A stretch of DNA of 64,000 bases from Tomocerus qinae (Eukaryota; Arthropoda; Collembola; Entomobryomorpha; Tomoceridae). The notes beneath the pieces were generated by a model that was not told the DNA's origin, did no database searches, and worked only from the letters and a program-made list of their open reading frames with translations. Positions 1 to 14,100 of this stretch are shown here, in pieces. The stretch is taken from the NCBI GenBank assembly GCA_020055645.1, contig CM034548.1, positions 34,956,201-35,020,200 of the forward strand, given 5' to 3'. The translations under genes and the position numbers were made by a program. Position 1 is the stretch's first letter. Every line of letters begins with the position of its first letter.

Positions 1-3000
1 TAGCAAAAAGAATGACTAAGGAATTCATCTCAAATGTCTTCCCAGTTCAGTTTTTGAAGGCGTGACAAATATTTTGGCTGGATTTTTTCGTTTTGGTAAG
101 CCGTGTAACTCTACTTAGTATAAGTACTTTAACCTTAACCATATTATGAAACGATAAAGTATGTAGAGCTTAAATTAAATAGAATTTAAAATTATTCTAT
201 TGACGTAAGGAAAGGAGTACGCTAAGAAATGGCATAGCTTTAAAAAGCTGGTACCTAAAATGCATTAACTATTTTTGCATGTTAATACAGATGCTTAAAT
301 ACATTTTGCAAAAATCATACTCTTTTTTTGTTAGTAAACTTATTATAACTTCCATACTTACTTAAATGTCTCCTAACAATTTTAGTTGAATTATATAAAA
401 AAATATTTTATTCCATGGCGTTAAAACTATACTTTTCAAAACTGCAGTAAATTATTGCTTCAAAGAGTAGGCATAAATATCTTTTTGTATTTTTGAAGTG
501 GGTTGCATAAGTTCTAAGTAAATCTGTGAGAATTGGACGAAAATAAAAAGTAGTATTTAAGAAGGAGTTGTTTATGATATTGTCAAAGGGTAATAAATTC
601 ATAGGGTTGCTAGAGTTGATTTATTTTAAAAGTTTTATAGAGTTTGGTAGTAAGGATAGAAGAGTAATGTAGTTGCACAGGATAGAAGGTCATTTTTAAT
701 GTGTAGATTTTTGTTTAGTTTAGTGGAGTAGAGTGTGACAAATTGAGCAATTGTTAAAGTGGGGAAAAGGACACAACAAGATTAGTATTCCGTGAGTGAG
801 AAAGTATCTTTTGTGCGATACTTAATAGGAAGGATAATATAGAAGTTAAGTCGCAAAGTCCTTTCTTTGTGGCAAAAGAAAAGTTCATGAAGTTCTCGTG
901 TCTACGAATAAAAAAGTTTCGGCTTCTATGGTTAGAAAGAACAAAATGTTCAAATGATTTGAAATAAAGGTTAGATGAGGATTTCCTTTTTCGGCGTCCA
1001 TCTAAGAATTCGTGTAGGCAGGAGGAATGGTATAGTCTGATAAGGAAACACTTTCTTAGGTATGAGATTAGATTAGGTGTATAAAACTCCATATAATATA
1101 TTTTTGGGGATTTTAAGAGCTCTCTTGTATGTGTGCTTTGTTGTAGGAAAGAACAATAAGAAAGTATATAGATAGATGGGCACTCGAGGAGTAGTGAAAA
1201 TAGGCGAGTAGTGTGGGCAAGCAAAGAGGGAAAGTAAAGTCGAAGCCATTTGAGGGAGAGGAGGAAGACGGATGAAACAAGTGCAGACGGAGCAAAGAAA
1301 AACTCGGTTAGCTCTCACGAAAAACATGTAAAAGAGTCAAGTCTATTGGTTTCCGTCGTGTCCCTGTCCCTGTCGTGTCAATTCGGACAAATTCTTCCTG
1401 GGCAAAGGAGAGCACATGTTTCTTATGTCAATTTGATGGACTGGTCATGATCTGAGAGTTTGCCTTCACAGCTGCAAACATTGCATTTCCCTTTTACTTC
1501 TCACTCAAGACTCTTCAACGGCTAATTTTTCACGTTTCAAACGACTCCCACATATCACACTCGCCAAACACTCTTTCATCTACTCTCAACACTTACGCCA
1601 TTATTACTTACACTCTACACTGTACTTACACCGTCTCAATATCAGCCAACCAATACATCCAAATCTCAAATTACACTTTTTTTTGAAATTTCCCATCCTC
1701 ATATTGGGTAGAAATGCGGATAGAAATTATAATATTCTAGTAATTCAATATTTAATTATCCATTGGAACGAAACTACGAATCAGCTTTAGACAAAGGTCT
1801 ATGAAATCTTCCTTGACCATTTTTTATCATCTTTTTGGCATTTTAAATAAAAAGTAGTAACTAAGTCTGTAAAAACGGGAGGTACTTAAATAGGTATAAA
1901 AATAAGAAATCTTACAGCCGAAAAAATAAAGGTAGTCTAAAGGAAGAGTTTCACAAGGGAAAATCTCATTATAAAAATTCTGTGCGTGAGGTAAAAGTGA
2001 AAGGGTGAAACAATTATCTGTCAATAAAAAGAAGGAGCTGGAATCTCGGAGACGAGACGATGAGGTGTCAAAAATGACAAGACTCACTTGTCTCGCCTCT
2101 CAAAGTTGGCTTTATTAATGGACAGGAAAAAAGAGGAAGCCCCAGGAATCACATCAGATTAGATTGTCATTAAAAATGTCAACAATTTGGTTTATTCGCA
2201 CCTGGCACAGACAGGAGTTGCGAAAGTCAATAGGAACTCCCTTCTTCCGGCCGCTCATTTCCACTCTATTGCTTACCTTTGTAATGGGAGGACAAGGGAA
2301 ATATGAAAGTCCGTCTAGGCAAATCTCGTTCAATCTTTCCATTAGTTATGAATAGAGTGAACAAAACCATCACCGCATTATTAGTGTTTTATCAGAGCTT
2401 TTATTGTAAGCAAGACTTTCTCATGCTAACACTCATCACAATTCACACCTCGCCCCTCTCAATTACACACCGTCTCTAATGCAATCAATTTGGGAAAAGA
2501 ATAGCCTCTGCTCCTGTCATTATCCAAACTCTAGATTATATGCCCCTCTACTATAAATTATCTATCGCTTCTATCATAAATTTTGAATATCAATTTAAGC
2601 ATCCCGAGGGAAAGGTATCTACTACTATGTCTTATTAATGTGCACAGGATATGTTACAACTACATAAGTCAATAACCTAAAACCAACCTTCTCATTTAAC
2701 TTCTCCACCTTTTACATGTGAATTATCTATTCTTTATGCGAAGAATTACGACCAACACAAATACAGCGTTGTTAAAAGAATAACTTAAAAATTTAATTTA
2801 TTTCAATATGCATTAGAAATTGTACATCAATAAAAATTATTGAGTATAGAAGGTTATTTGTACATTTAGAGCAGGTTTTCTATTTGCTAAGCAGATCTGA
2901 ATAGTGTTGCGATAGATTAAAGTATATTTATAGGAGTAATTTAATGGATTCGGCATGTAGCAAGTGGTAGCAGTTAAGGATGCACTGGAAATCTTTAAAT

Positions 3001-6000
3001 AGATATTGAAAGAAGATTTAATCAAACTTAAACTTAATTTGAAGGACAAAGGACGTTAATAGAAGGAGTGATGAGATAGCACATTAGCAGACTACCTAAG
3101 GACAATATGCAAAGTAATGGGAATTCACATCAGTGTAAATGTACTTTGGTGTGCGTAGTCGATGTCTATGCTGTAAAGCACAGAAACAAAAAGACGTGCA
3201 GCTGTACTTTGTCTTGTCTACGCACGCTAAAATTCACAGAATAGACTCAATGAATGAAAATGAAATGGCTGAACTGAGCTCACATGAAAATAATTACTTT
3301 TTGCATGTCTTTTCAAGTGTAGTCACTGTAGACCTTTCGGGCTCATTTTCAACTCCTCTACTTCATCCTGTTTTTACATGGAATCAACTCAACCAGAATA
3401 TACTGCTGCATAAGCAGCACTAATAGCAAGAGTAGGGCTCCAATTTTAATGCAATCTGCAAGAGTTAATGTAACACCAACACATAACTCCTATATAAATG
3501 ACAGATCCTATTCAATTGTCAAATTCGATTTGAATTTAGTTAATAATGAATAGTAATTGCACTTAGGTAGTTACAACAATAATCATTTTAACGCGACAAT
3601 ATTATATACTTATTGTTTAATATTTAAAATGATATTTAAAGTGTAAGTCAATTTAAGATTAAAATAATTCACTTGGAATCTTGAAAAATTTACAATTAAA
3701 CCTATAAACTATTTCCTTGCAACATTTCAGCATAACTAATAAGCAAATATCATTGTTCAAAATCTTTTCTATAAATTAATAATTTAGGATACGCATTTCC
3801 ACCTAAATTTTTGGACCCTTGGGAAATAATATTAAATCGTACGTGGGAAATGGAATAACCAGTTAGATATTGAGCGCCACCTTGTGGAATTACTATCCAC
3901 TCAATTTTGAAATTTCTCACCCCTTTATTTTCCGCTTGAAATTCTATATATATTTACAATGGATGTTTTTCCTGACTTTCCAGTTTTTAACTGAAATTTT
4001 TGTCTGATTAACTCCATTATCCATTTGATTTTTAAGAAGTCAATTATGAATAACATTTTTAAATAATGTGATTGTGTTATTGATGTGTATTAGCTAAAAA
4101 TATATCTAATATAGTTAACATTCCTCAAATTACAATCCGTTTCATCATTTCCATGTAAAGGAAAACAAATCCAACGATATCGCGTCAGACAATTCAGAAA
4201 TGTATTATAAAAACATTACGACGGCGTCATTGTGTCATTACCTTGACTCACAACTAAAAAAAGCTGCTTGGGTAACGGAAATTCTCAGCAATGTTACTTG
4301 GGATTTTCCATGGAAAACGCTTGTAATAATATTATGAATATTTACTAGATGCAAACATGTGCACATTTGTAGACTGTAAGTAGAGCAAGAAAAAGCAATC
4401 ACTGGAACACCTGACAATCAGAATTACAAGAGACAGTAAACGATTACGAGAAAGAATGTTTGGGGGAAAAGGTGATTTAAAAGGAGCAGAATGTGGATGT
4501 AAATGCAGACACGAGAAAGATGGCCCAAAGAAAGAGCCAAGTCGTTTAGTCAAACCTGCCCGTGGGTCCATTTTATTCAATCGAATTCAGCTCGGTGTTT
4601 TACTTATGGTTTCGGGCTGGAGCTGAGCTAAACTAGAATTTCTTTGGACGAAAACAAAACTGAATACAATCACTCAATCCAAATTGACTATCAAATACAC
4701 ACGCAGTGAAAACTGGTAGTTACTTCCCTTCCGTCTTTTCAATGTAAACGCACTTTTCATTCAACGGTCGGTTGATATTTCATGAAATTAAACATACTGC
4801 GACGACAAACTCGTTTCATTTACTATACATGTTTCCGTTTGTATTGAAACTTAGGTTGCTACTGAAACATACCGGTACGTTACCTATTAAGACTATAATC
4901 TTCAAATGCATACTAATTTTTACATTTTTTGAAATATTTTCAGGTAAAAGAATTTTATTTTATTTGAATAGCATTAATTTAGAGTGGGGTGTCTATGGAG
5001 CAAACCTTATACTAGTGTAAATACGGTTTAAAATAATTTTATATTATCCAAATATCACAACTATTTGGTTTCTCTATTTGAAATTCAATTGAAATTTGTT
5101 TCATTTAGCAGCAAAAACTCAATAACTTTATATTCATGTGAAGGCTTAGTAAAATATTTAAAACCGCAATAAAAATTTAAAATTATATCCGTAAATAATA
5201 TAGCCCGTATTAACAGGAATCGTAGATACGTGTATGGCGTATATCCGCAGTTCAATTCGGTACAATTCAGTCCAATTCGGTCCAATTTAGTTCAATTCGG
5301 TTCAATTCGGTCCAATTCGGTCTAATTCGGCCCAATTCAATCTAATTCAGTCCAATTCGGCACAATTCAGTCCAATTCGGTCTAAACAGGATATGCTTTC
5401 ATATGAAATACGAGGGTATAATGAAAGATTCTTTCAATTGGCCTATATAGTGTGTCTGACTTTAAAGTTATTATTGATATAGAGTTTGGTTTTTGAAATT
5501 AAAGAATACATTCTGATTATTTCATTCCAGCCTACCATTTCTTATCCATATCGGCAGTTGGTTTTCTGGAATGAGATTTAAATGTTTTTTGGTTTGAATA
5601 TTAAAAGTTGTGTGATTTAATACGTACGGGTTTGTTTTAACACATACCAGTTAGATGTAGTTACGAACGGTGATGTATGCATAACTTCATTATTTGGAAA
5701 AGTGTTTTGGTTTTCAAGGAGTAAAACCCAGTAGCTGTTTTTATTATGGTTTCTTGAAGTAGTGCGTCCCTTGCGTTATATAATTTACACCATGCTGCTC
5801 GCTATGATTTGACTTGTGAGTTGTGAGCTGTTCACCTTGATTTGATGGGTAGGGAATGAAAGAAGGTGAGGCAATGTTTTGTCACAGTAGAATACTCGAA
5901 CGAAAAATTTATCAAATGGATCCCATGAGTTCAATTCTTTTGATAACAAAGTATAGCAAAGAAGGGCTAACGACCAGAAGGTTGCCCTAAACATCAAAAC

Positions 6001-7965
6001 TCAAACTACTAGAAAACCATTTATAAGTAATTCATGGAAACATTACTGATTTTCGACAAACGTATTTCATTCTGCCTGCATTAAATCAGACTTCAACTTT
6101 CTTGTCTTTTACTTCCCTTAATATATCCACCGTGCCATTTTAACTTAATACACTTATGAGGAGATCACAGACTGTTTCAATTTAGTTTTTTAACCAGCCG
6201 GTAGATCATTTTAGCCGGCTGCAATAGCCAAAATTAAAATGTTACTGATTTTTGTTTTACCATTGGTTAAATTAATTCTAACCAGAACTAGACCATTTTA
6301 ACCACTATTCAGTGGCAATTCAAACACTTGTCACGCGTTATGTAACAATGTTATACCATATGCAATCGATAGTATGATTTTGTAACAATTAAGGTAAAAA
6401 TGGTCAAATACCTAACACCTTACCTTAATAAAACCCCAATCATACCCCTCTTGATACCTACCATTCTAAATCTAACTGCAGATAAAAGTCTCCTATATGT
6501 GATACCTAAATGATATGAATACCTACCGAATTTATAAACTTATGGAATAACTATAAATTGACTACAAAATTATTATAATAATTGCGATATATCTTTTATA
6601 TTTTTGTATTATGGAATTTGTGTAGGTGTGCTTTAAATTATACAAATATTTTCGGTATATACATTAGCCATATTACTTGTAAGCACATAATTTAAAAACT
6701 ATATGACGTTTTTAAGAATATTTTTGTCTTAAGAATGGTAAGTTAATAGTAAACAAAGTTTAATGATGAACAGTGTGGACTAAAAGCAGTTATAGGTGAT
6801 TGGATTTGTAGATGTGTTGCATAATAAAATTTAAGATTGCCGACGGTTGGTTTGATGATTCCAATTTTTGTAGAGAAAAGAAAGTAGAGTTTAGTTGATT
6901 AGATCTGGAGGACGGGAGTTTAAGAGACAAGGTGATAGTGACTGAAAGTGGGTTTAACAAAATTTCTGTGTAGAGTGTCGGAAAACAAAGTGTGAGGAAT
7001 TCGAGTTGAGAGGGAAAGGAAGGGGACAAGATGGAGAGGATCTTCTCTGTGGATATCTCAGAGGTGGAGGAAGGAAGTGGGATCTTTTAAAGATGTTCCC
7101 ACTCCAGTAATTGAGTTTTATGAAGTCATATTTTTCAAAATAAATTCGAGATTGGATATACATAGGAAGTGGAGATGCATGGAGGACGGTGTAATGTCGG
7201 TAAGTAGGAAGGAAAGGTTTTCGGTAATTCGGTGACTTTCGTCTCATCTCTTCCAGAGGAATGAGGTAATTTGAGAGAGATCGATATTCTTAAGAATCTA
7301 TTCTGCTCCATGTATCACTTTTCCCACTCGGGACTCCAGCTTTCCATTTCCCGATAAAAATCTAACGTCTCTATCACAAACCCTTTTATCTTTCTTTCTC
7401 TTTCTCACTCACTTGTTCAATATTTAACTCGTTCCCCGTGCCACTTTCCAATGCCCAAACCCAAAGTTATCAATCTACGACTCAAATTTATTTTCAATTT
7501 CCAATTGGTTTCTCTATATCTGTCATTCTCACCTAATAACTGATGCAATAGGGTTAACTCAATTTGGCAATGTACAATACTAGACATCTCACCCCTAAAT
7601 ACATCCATAGATAATTCAGGGATATTATTTATTTATTCTCCCGGATAATGTTCATGTTCACTCAAGTAACGATGTAGGTAAGTAGAAATAGGAATGTAAT
7701 GTGCCTACATATATTTCAAGGGGTGATATACATTATAGTATAAGGACAGAGAAATATAGAGAGAGGTGAGTTGGAGTCAAGTCGGAGGACAATGATAAGA
7801 TGACGTAGTGTTTTTCGCTGACAGTTGGCATCGGTGCGAATAAAACGTCTGGGAATAAATCTCGGAAGTTGGAATACATTTTGATAGGGAGAACAAATGG
7901 CAATGGCCCTCAAAACAACTTGTTCACATCTGTTAAATTTTTGGATTTTCTTTTCTCTGCCACAG
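1..7965. other. Intergenic region without a recognised gene
   Basis: No coding exon or RNA gene could be supported here. The longest open frame (754-1224, minus) has no recognisable domain and lies in a purine-rich block where stop codons are scarce on the complementary strand, so it is probably fortuitous. The stretch holds a 10-bp minisatellite and alternating blocks that are G/A-rich then C/T-rich on the plus strand (about 580-1330 then 1460-1700; 1850-2330 then 2390-2740; 6720-7260 then 7290-7600). Because the sarcoglycan start codon sits just behind a splice acceptor, a non-coding first exon and the promoter of that gene probably lie somewhere in this region, but I cannot place them. Confidence 0.5.
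5251..5384. repeat. 10-bp minisatellite (CAATTCGGTC-type)
   Basis: About 13 head-to-tail copies of a 10-bp unit, consensus near TCCAATTCGG, with scattered substitutions (CAG for CGG, TTT for TTC and similar). The array begins and ends cleanly in unrelated AT-rich sequence. Nothing suggests it is translated, although the minus strand stays open across part of it. Confidence 0.9.
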
Positions 7966-8185
7966 GAAAATGGTGGGACTTCGGCAATCCGAAGCGGAGA
8001 ATGAATGGCTGAGCACAGACGAAGCTCGACGAAATTGCATTGCCAAATACCAGGATGGATGTCAAATCGGATTGTATGGCTGGAGAAGACGATGTCTCTT
8101 TCTCGTCTTATCCGTTCTTCTCCTCCTCGTCGTAGTCAACTTGGCTCTTACCCTCTGGATACTCAAAGTCATGGAATTCTCGGCT
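7966..8185 (+). CDS. Scgdelta: Sarcoglycan exon 1: cytoplasmic tail and membrane span
   Basis: Acceptor CTCTGCCACAG ends at 7965, ATG at 7970, donor GTAAGG at 8186. Encodes 72 residues, including the single hydrophobic span and the juxtamembrane [11 protein letters not shown] that closely follows vertebrate delta-sarcoglycan. Phase 0 junction. Confidence 0.95.
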
Positions 8186-11100
8186 GTAAGGAAATCTCTT
8201 GTCCACACTTGACTCTTTCATCCATCCCATTCACTTCCACCAACTTCCCTTACACAAAACATACTTCCCCACTTACAACTACTACCTGTCTTATTTATTC
8301 CTCTAATTCCTACACTCACCAACTTCCTATTTTCCCTATCTATTTTATACACATTCAAACTCCGTTTGATTTAAAACACACCGGTAGAATAAATTGTAAC
8401 ATTTCAAAATTTATGTCATCATGGAACAGAAAGTTAGTGAAGAAATAATACTGTCCAGATCAAATTTACAAAGAGCAAAAATATTTTTGTAACAGTTTGT
8501 CTATTAGATTCCCTCAAGAATTAACTCCATTAAGTCATATTTCAACATGGGAGCTACATTTGAAAATGAATGGGATTTAATTGTCTTAATACTAACCGGT
8601 GTGTTTTAAAGCAACCTGAGTTTCAATACCAATCGTGTCATGCAAATTGTGCACTATACTCTCATTCATTACTCTTTACTGCTCACTAGGCTACTAAAGC
8701 ATCTCCACCTATTCAAGGCACTTCTTTAATTATCTCGACCTTCTATCAACTTTATTCAGTCTCTTGATTTTTACTCAAAAGAAACTTAGATCTCACTCCT
8801 GCGAACACACTTACTAGCACTATACGACATTCACCTAAAGTAATTGAGTTGTAATATCTCAGGGTGTGTATATTTCACTTCAATACTTGTATACAATGTG
8901 CCTGAATCTGCAAAATACTTTTATGCAAATGTCTGAAAGTGTGTAGGCTGACCATTCTGACTTTATTTGGTCTTTGAGTAGAATTTCTTTCAGTTTCCTT
9001 CGTTACTTTTCAAGGGGGTCTCCTACGTAGAGACAACAAAAGGGAGAATCTCTTAACAATTGTCCGTATTTTCGGAACGGAGCATAAAACCTGTCAGATA
9101 AATCAGATTTTCGTTTCCACTTCTTGTTGTAATACTCCATTCATATAGTTTTAGTATTACAATTGGTACAGAATGAATCTCAGTTTCAGATATTCAATAA
9201 CAAACACTAAAGAACTACTTATTTGATCATAAAATCATGATTTTTTAGACTCCTGTATGCTAGACGCAATATTTAGGTTAATATTTTGTCATATTGGACC
9301 GTTTTATGAAATAGCTTTTTTACGCAATAAAATATTCTTCTTGTAGTTTTAAGTATTAATTTTTGGATTCTTAACACGGTATTGGGTGTGAGATGCAGCG
9401 AAGAAGTTTAAATACACACCCGAGTTCATGCGAAACTTTACGGTATTCTAATGTGTATAAACTATATATATATAGTATCACACATGGCAGAGTAATTACC
9501 AAAGATGAAAGACGAAAGTTGCTTACATGCACATACGGACAGATACTTCTCAAAGTCAGTGGCAGCATGTTTAAGGGATAGTTCGGGTCGTCTTCCCCGT
9601 ATTCTTATTGTATAGCATAAAGTAGCGAGATGTCTTACATGGAAATCTATTGAAAGCCTTTGAAGCGAATAAATTCTAATGCATTATCCAAATAACTTTA
9701 CAAAACGGAGTTGTTGAAGGCGGGACGGCACGCATCACACTAGATAATAGATTTCTGCTCGTATTGGTTTGTTGGATTTGCCTTGGGACTGATTATTTCA
9801 CCATGGTCTTAAATTTCCAAATTTTTTAGCATTTTTAAAGTTTTTTTAGTAATTTCTAAGAATATTTATGTGATGTTTTTTAAATTTATTAATGATAAAG
9901 CAAGATTTTTTTTACTGCGCTATAAATAAATAATCTGTAGGTACATTATACTGCATCAATTTGTATTAATTGATATTTACTTCCAAAATGTTTACCTATT
10001 TTAGTATCCACTTGAGCTAAGCCGTATCAAGTACAATTATTCTCAAAGATAAATAGGTAAATAAAGGCAAAGGAGGTGAAGTAGATTATCCGCCGAGATC
10101 TAGATTGCTAGAATATACTTGAATAACACGAATAGGCCCAGATGTGAAATTAGAAATCCCAAGCTTTAGTAAACAAGATCCCAATACATTTAAATATCTG
10201 GAATAAACTTGGGTAGAAGACTTTTGATGCGAAGAGAGCTCTAGGGTATTAGGAGCATTAAGAATGAAAGGTATCTTATAGAAAGAATACAGCGACTCAT
10301 GTAACAATAAATATGAGTCGATTAGATAAATAGTACTTAATGCTAACAGTCAAAATTTATTTGCGCTGTGCATCCACTTTGAAATCTCTCATGGGGCACA
10401 TCGAGTCGAATCTGAATTTTGTTAAACTGACTAGTAAAAGTGAGAAGGAGTTTGTGTATAGTAGAAGTAGAAAAGAAAGTGATCTACTAGATTCTGTTGA
10501 GTCTATTTACATCACAAATAGAGCAGCAGGGAGATGGGGAAGGAATCCTTTAGTCATCCATAACCAAATAATGTTTACATTGCTCGAATCTTTCACTTAT
10601 GGATTTGTTTATTGTTACAAGCTTTCTTTTCCGTTTTTAAAATTTAACACTTATTAAGTCCGCCTACATTTACACTTCCCCTAATATCATTTAGATTATA
10701 TAATAAATTATGTATGTATTATTGCTACAGATATAACTTTTTTAGGCAGTAGAATAATAATAATTGTGAATAATAGTTATTAGCACCTAAAATAATGATT
10801 CTTTGAAGGAAGTAAAATTATTTGGCATGAAATTGGTGAGAAAGCATATTAGAAACGGTACATTAGTGAACCTCTGAATTTTATTCCTGGGCGAAAAAGT
10901 AATATAACGGAATTGTAGTTCATGGATGGAGATAATAATGACGTGTAGCAGAGTGGTATTATAATATTTTAGGAACACAGAAAGGTACTTGGCTAAATTA
11001 TTAGTTTTCACCTAGCAAAACGAAGTGGTAGTACTTTTCACATACATCATCTTCAATTGAAGCTTTTGGCAAAGTAATTTGTCTACTTATATGGGAGCTA

Positions 11101-14100
11101 TAGTCATAAATGAATCACTTTGATACACTTTACACATAGTAGACACATTATGCTATAAATATCCTTCCAACTTAAGTCATCAAACTATCAATCATGCACT
11201 TGTAAAAAGTACCGTAAAACTAAATGGGGTAAGTTGTACAGACTTTTCGTGTTTTATTACCACGTAGTTTACTATTTTATACCCTTCCTCAATTTCTTAT
11301 GGACTTACACAACTTGAGATAAAGAACAATTGCTTTCTATTGTATCGCAGTTGTTTTCCAACTTTGATAAGGAGTTGCCCCTTCTCAAGTCAATTTTGGC
11401 AATTTTTAACGCCTTTAGTGTATATTTCTATTCCACTGCATATTATACTACAAAAAACTCAGATTCTTCCAAAGTTTGTATTTACTATGGATTGGAAATT
11501 TGGAACAAGTCACAATAAAATGGCAAATTTTAAAACAAATTCCTAATAGCTAATCCATCCTTTTTAAAATACATCAACAGAGTTTAGCTTTATGTGTGCA
11601 ATCTACTTATAAATAAATCTCCGAGGATGATGAGAAATAATAATTCGTTTTGCAAAAATAATAGGTTATTTTGGAAATATAGAGATTGGATACCAATCAC
11701 TAAAGGGAAAGAATAGGGAACATATTGCATCAAAAGTAAGAGAAGCAGAGCACAATTGTTACAGTATATATATTTTATACGTAGGGGCGCATTTTGGTGG
11801 GATAACTGTATCATCTATCAAGTGTTGTAAAATTTATGTCTAATTTGAGATGCATATTGTTTGGCGAGACTGCTAGGGAAGAAAACGGAGGGTTGTCTGG
11901 TCTCTATTTAGTGATCCCATTGTAAAAAATATCAGCACTCCTTTTTTCACAAACCTGTGGGCATAAACGTTTTTTCTTAGCGGAGAAATTGGTTTTCGGG
12001 AATCGTAAAAAGGGATACTGGTAGGAAATTAAAGATAAAGATGTCTAAGAAATTAGCGTATTTATTTCCATTTATGATTTAATGTCATAGAAGATTCTAA
12101 TCTCCAAATTATTAAATCGTAAAAACAATTAAAAAATCAATTTTCTATGAACAGCTTTTTTTTATCCTAAACCCTTTTAAATCCTACAGATGAAGCATCG
12201 TCACCATATACATAATACATACCTAATATATATGTGGTAGTCCAGAAGAGCAGGGGTGCCAGTAGCGCTAATGGCTAGTCCACAGGAGCACTGCTCTTGG
12301 GGCTTAGCCATAGGAGCTATCGACTTTAGTCCATAGGAGCAGTTCTGATTTCTTTGCATTAACAGTACGTATTTATTAAAAATATATTATTAGTCATTAT
12401 ATAATTAGTCAGTAGGTTAATATTGCATGAAAATACTTTGGACACAGTAAAATTAATAAGTAACATCATTAAATTGACAAGTGAATCAGAGTAAAGGAGA
12501 TTAATCGCAGTGAACATTAATACTTAGTGTTGCCTACATGACACTTGGTACTACAAGGTACTTCATTTTTTCTGCATGCGCATATTCTAGTTCCTCAACT
12601 GCGAAGTCTCTAAAATATGCTGTACTTGCAATACTCGACGTCCGATACCCATGAGTCCAAGGAATATAGCATAAGTCTATGATTCCTTTACCACATTGTA
12701 ATTGAAATTGTAATTGATTCATTTGTACTCACGGTCACTTTTAGACCTAAAGTCGATTAGGTCAATTTGCACTCTGTTCATAGGGCCGCTGGCATAAATC
12801 GGGCATCCAGTTATAGGCTTAGGTATCGGACGTCGAGTATTGCAAGTGCAGCATATTTTAGAGAGCAGTTGAGGAACTAGAATATGCGCATGCAGAAAAA
12901 ATGAAGTACCTTGTAGTGCCAAGTGTCATGTAGGCAACACTAAGTATTAATGTTCACTGCGATTAATCTCCTTTACTCTGATTCACTTGTCAATTTAATG
13001 ATGTTACTTATTAATTTTACTGTGTCCAAAGTATTTTCATGCAATATTAACCTACTGACTAATTATATAATGACTAATAATATATTTTTAATAAATACGT
13101 ACTGTTAATGCAAAGAAATCAGAACTGCTCCTATGGACTAAAGTCGATAGCTCCTATGGCTAAGCCTCAAGAGCAGTGCTCCTGTGGACTAGCCATTAGC
13201 GCTACTGGCACCCCTGCTCTTCTGGACTACCACATATATACATCCTGGTAATCGTGTTCTTCAGTAGATGTACCTATGTACTGTATGTTGCTGTTGTATG
13301 CCCTACATTTGAAAAATTCTCTGATAATCTAGGCTTTTTGTCAGTGTTCATTAACTGGAAATTTACATTTGATTATTTCGACACTTTTCTAGCACAGTGT
13401 TTGTGTTAGCCAGTGATAGGTTACAATTAGTATTTTATAAAATGGTAAATTTGTAGTAGGAAGGAGACTGAATTAGTATTTGGAGGAAGGGCGAAGTAGT
13501 TGGTGAGGGTGAATGAAAGGGACCAGGCAACTCTCTAGTACGAGGTGAAAATACCTAATAGGCATCACCGGGGAATCCATTTAAATACCTATGAATATTT
13601 TAGCAACATTTACTATTCAATCTAATATTCATATTCATTCTCCTTGTACGTAATAAGTAAACGGGAGTGGAGTTAGGTTAGTCTTTGCCTTCTTGTTTTT
13701 AACGTCATTCAGTTCATTTGACTAGGAAAACTGAGATGAGACGAAAACTGAGTTTCTATTCTCTTGTGGAAATTCATATCTTCTCATTTTACCCAAACGC
13801 TCCCTGCGACTCAGTTTTCTGGGGATATATGCAAGAGTGGATTGGATTGGACACTTGCCCTAGTCATTACATTTACAAACCTCCCCGGCTTCCTATTCAG
13901 CCCGAAAAGGATTTTCAGATTTTCTTTGGGCTTAAGGATTTACATAACATGCTTTCCACACGTCAATTACTTCATTATACACAGCTTCCTTTCCTCTTAC
14001 TCCCTATTACACCAATAATATCTTCAGTATACCAATTACGCCCTTCCACAAGGTACAATGTTGTTGTTAACTGAATTTCCCAATTAAAGCAGCAGAGAAG

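Noticed and set aside
754..1224. 156-codon open frame on the minus strand
   Set aside because: No recognisable domain, and it lies in a purine-biased block that naturally lacks stops on the opposite strand; overlapping frames of similar quality exist.
5085..5285. Minus-strand frame partly made of ELN-type repeats
   Set aside because: The repeats are just the 10-bp minisatellite read through; no support for translation.
13718..14074. 118-codon open frame on the plus strand inside sarcoglycan intron 1
   Set aside because: No family resemblance, no splice or promoter context, and a second frame is open over the same bases.
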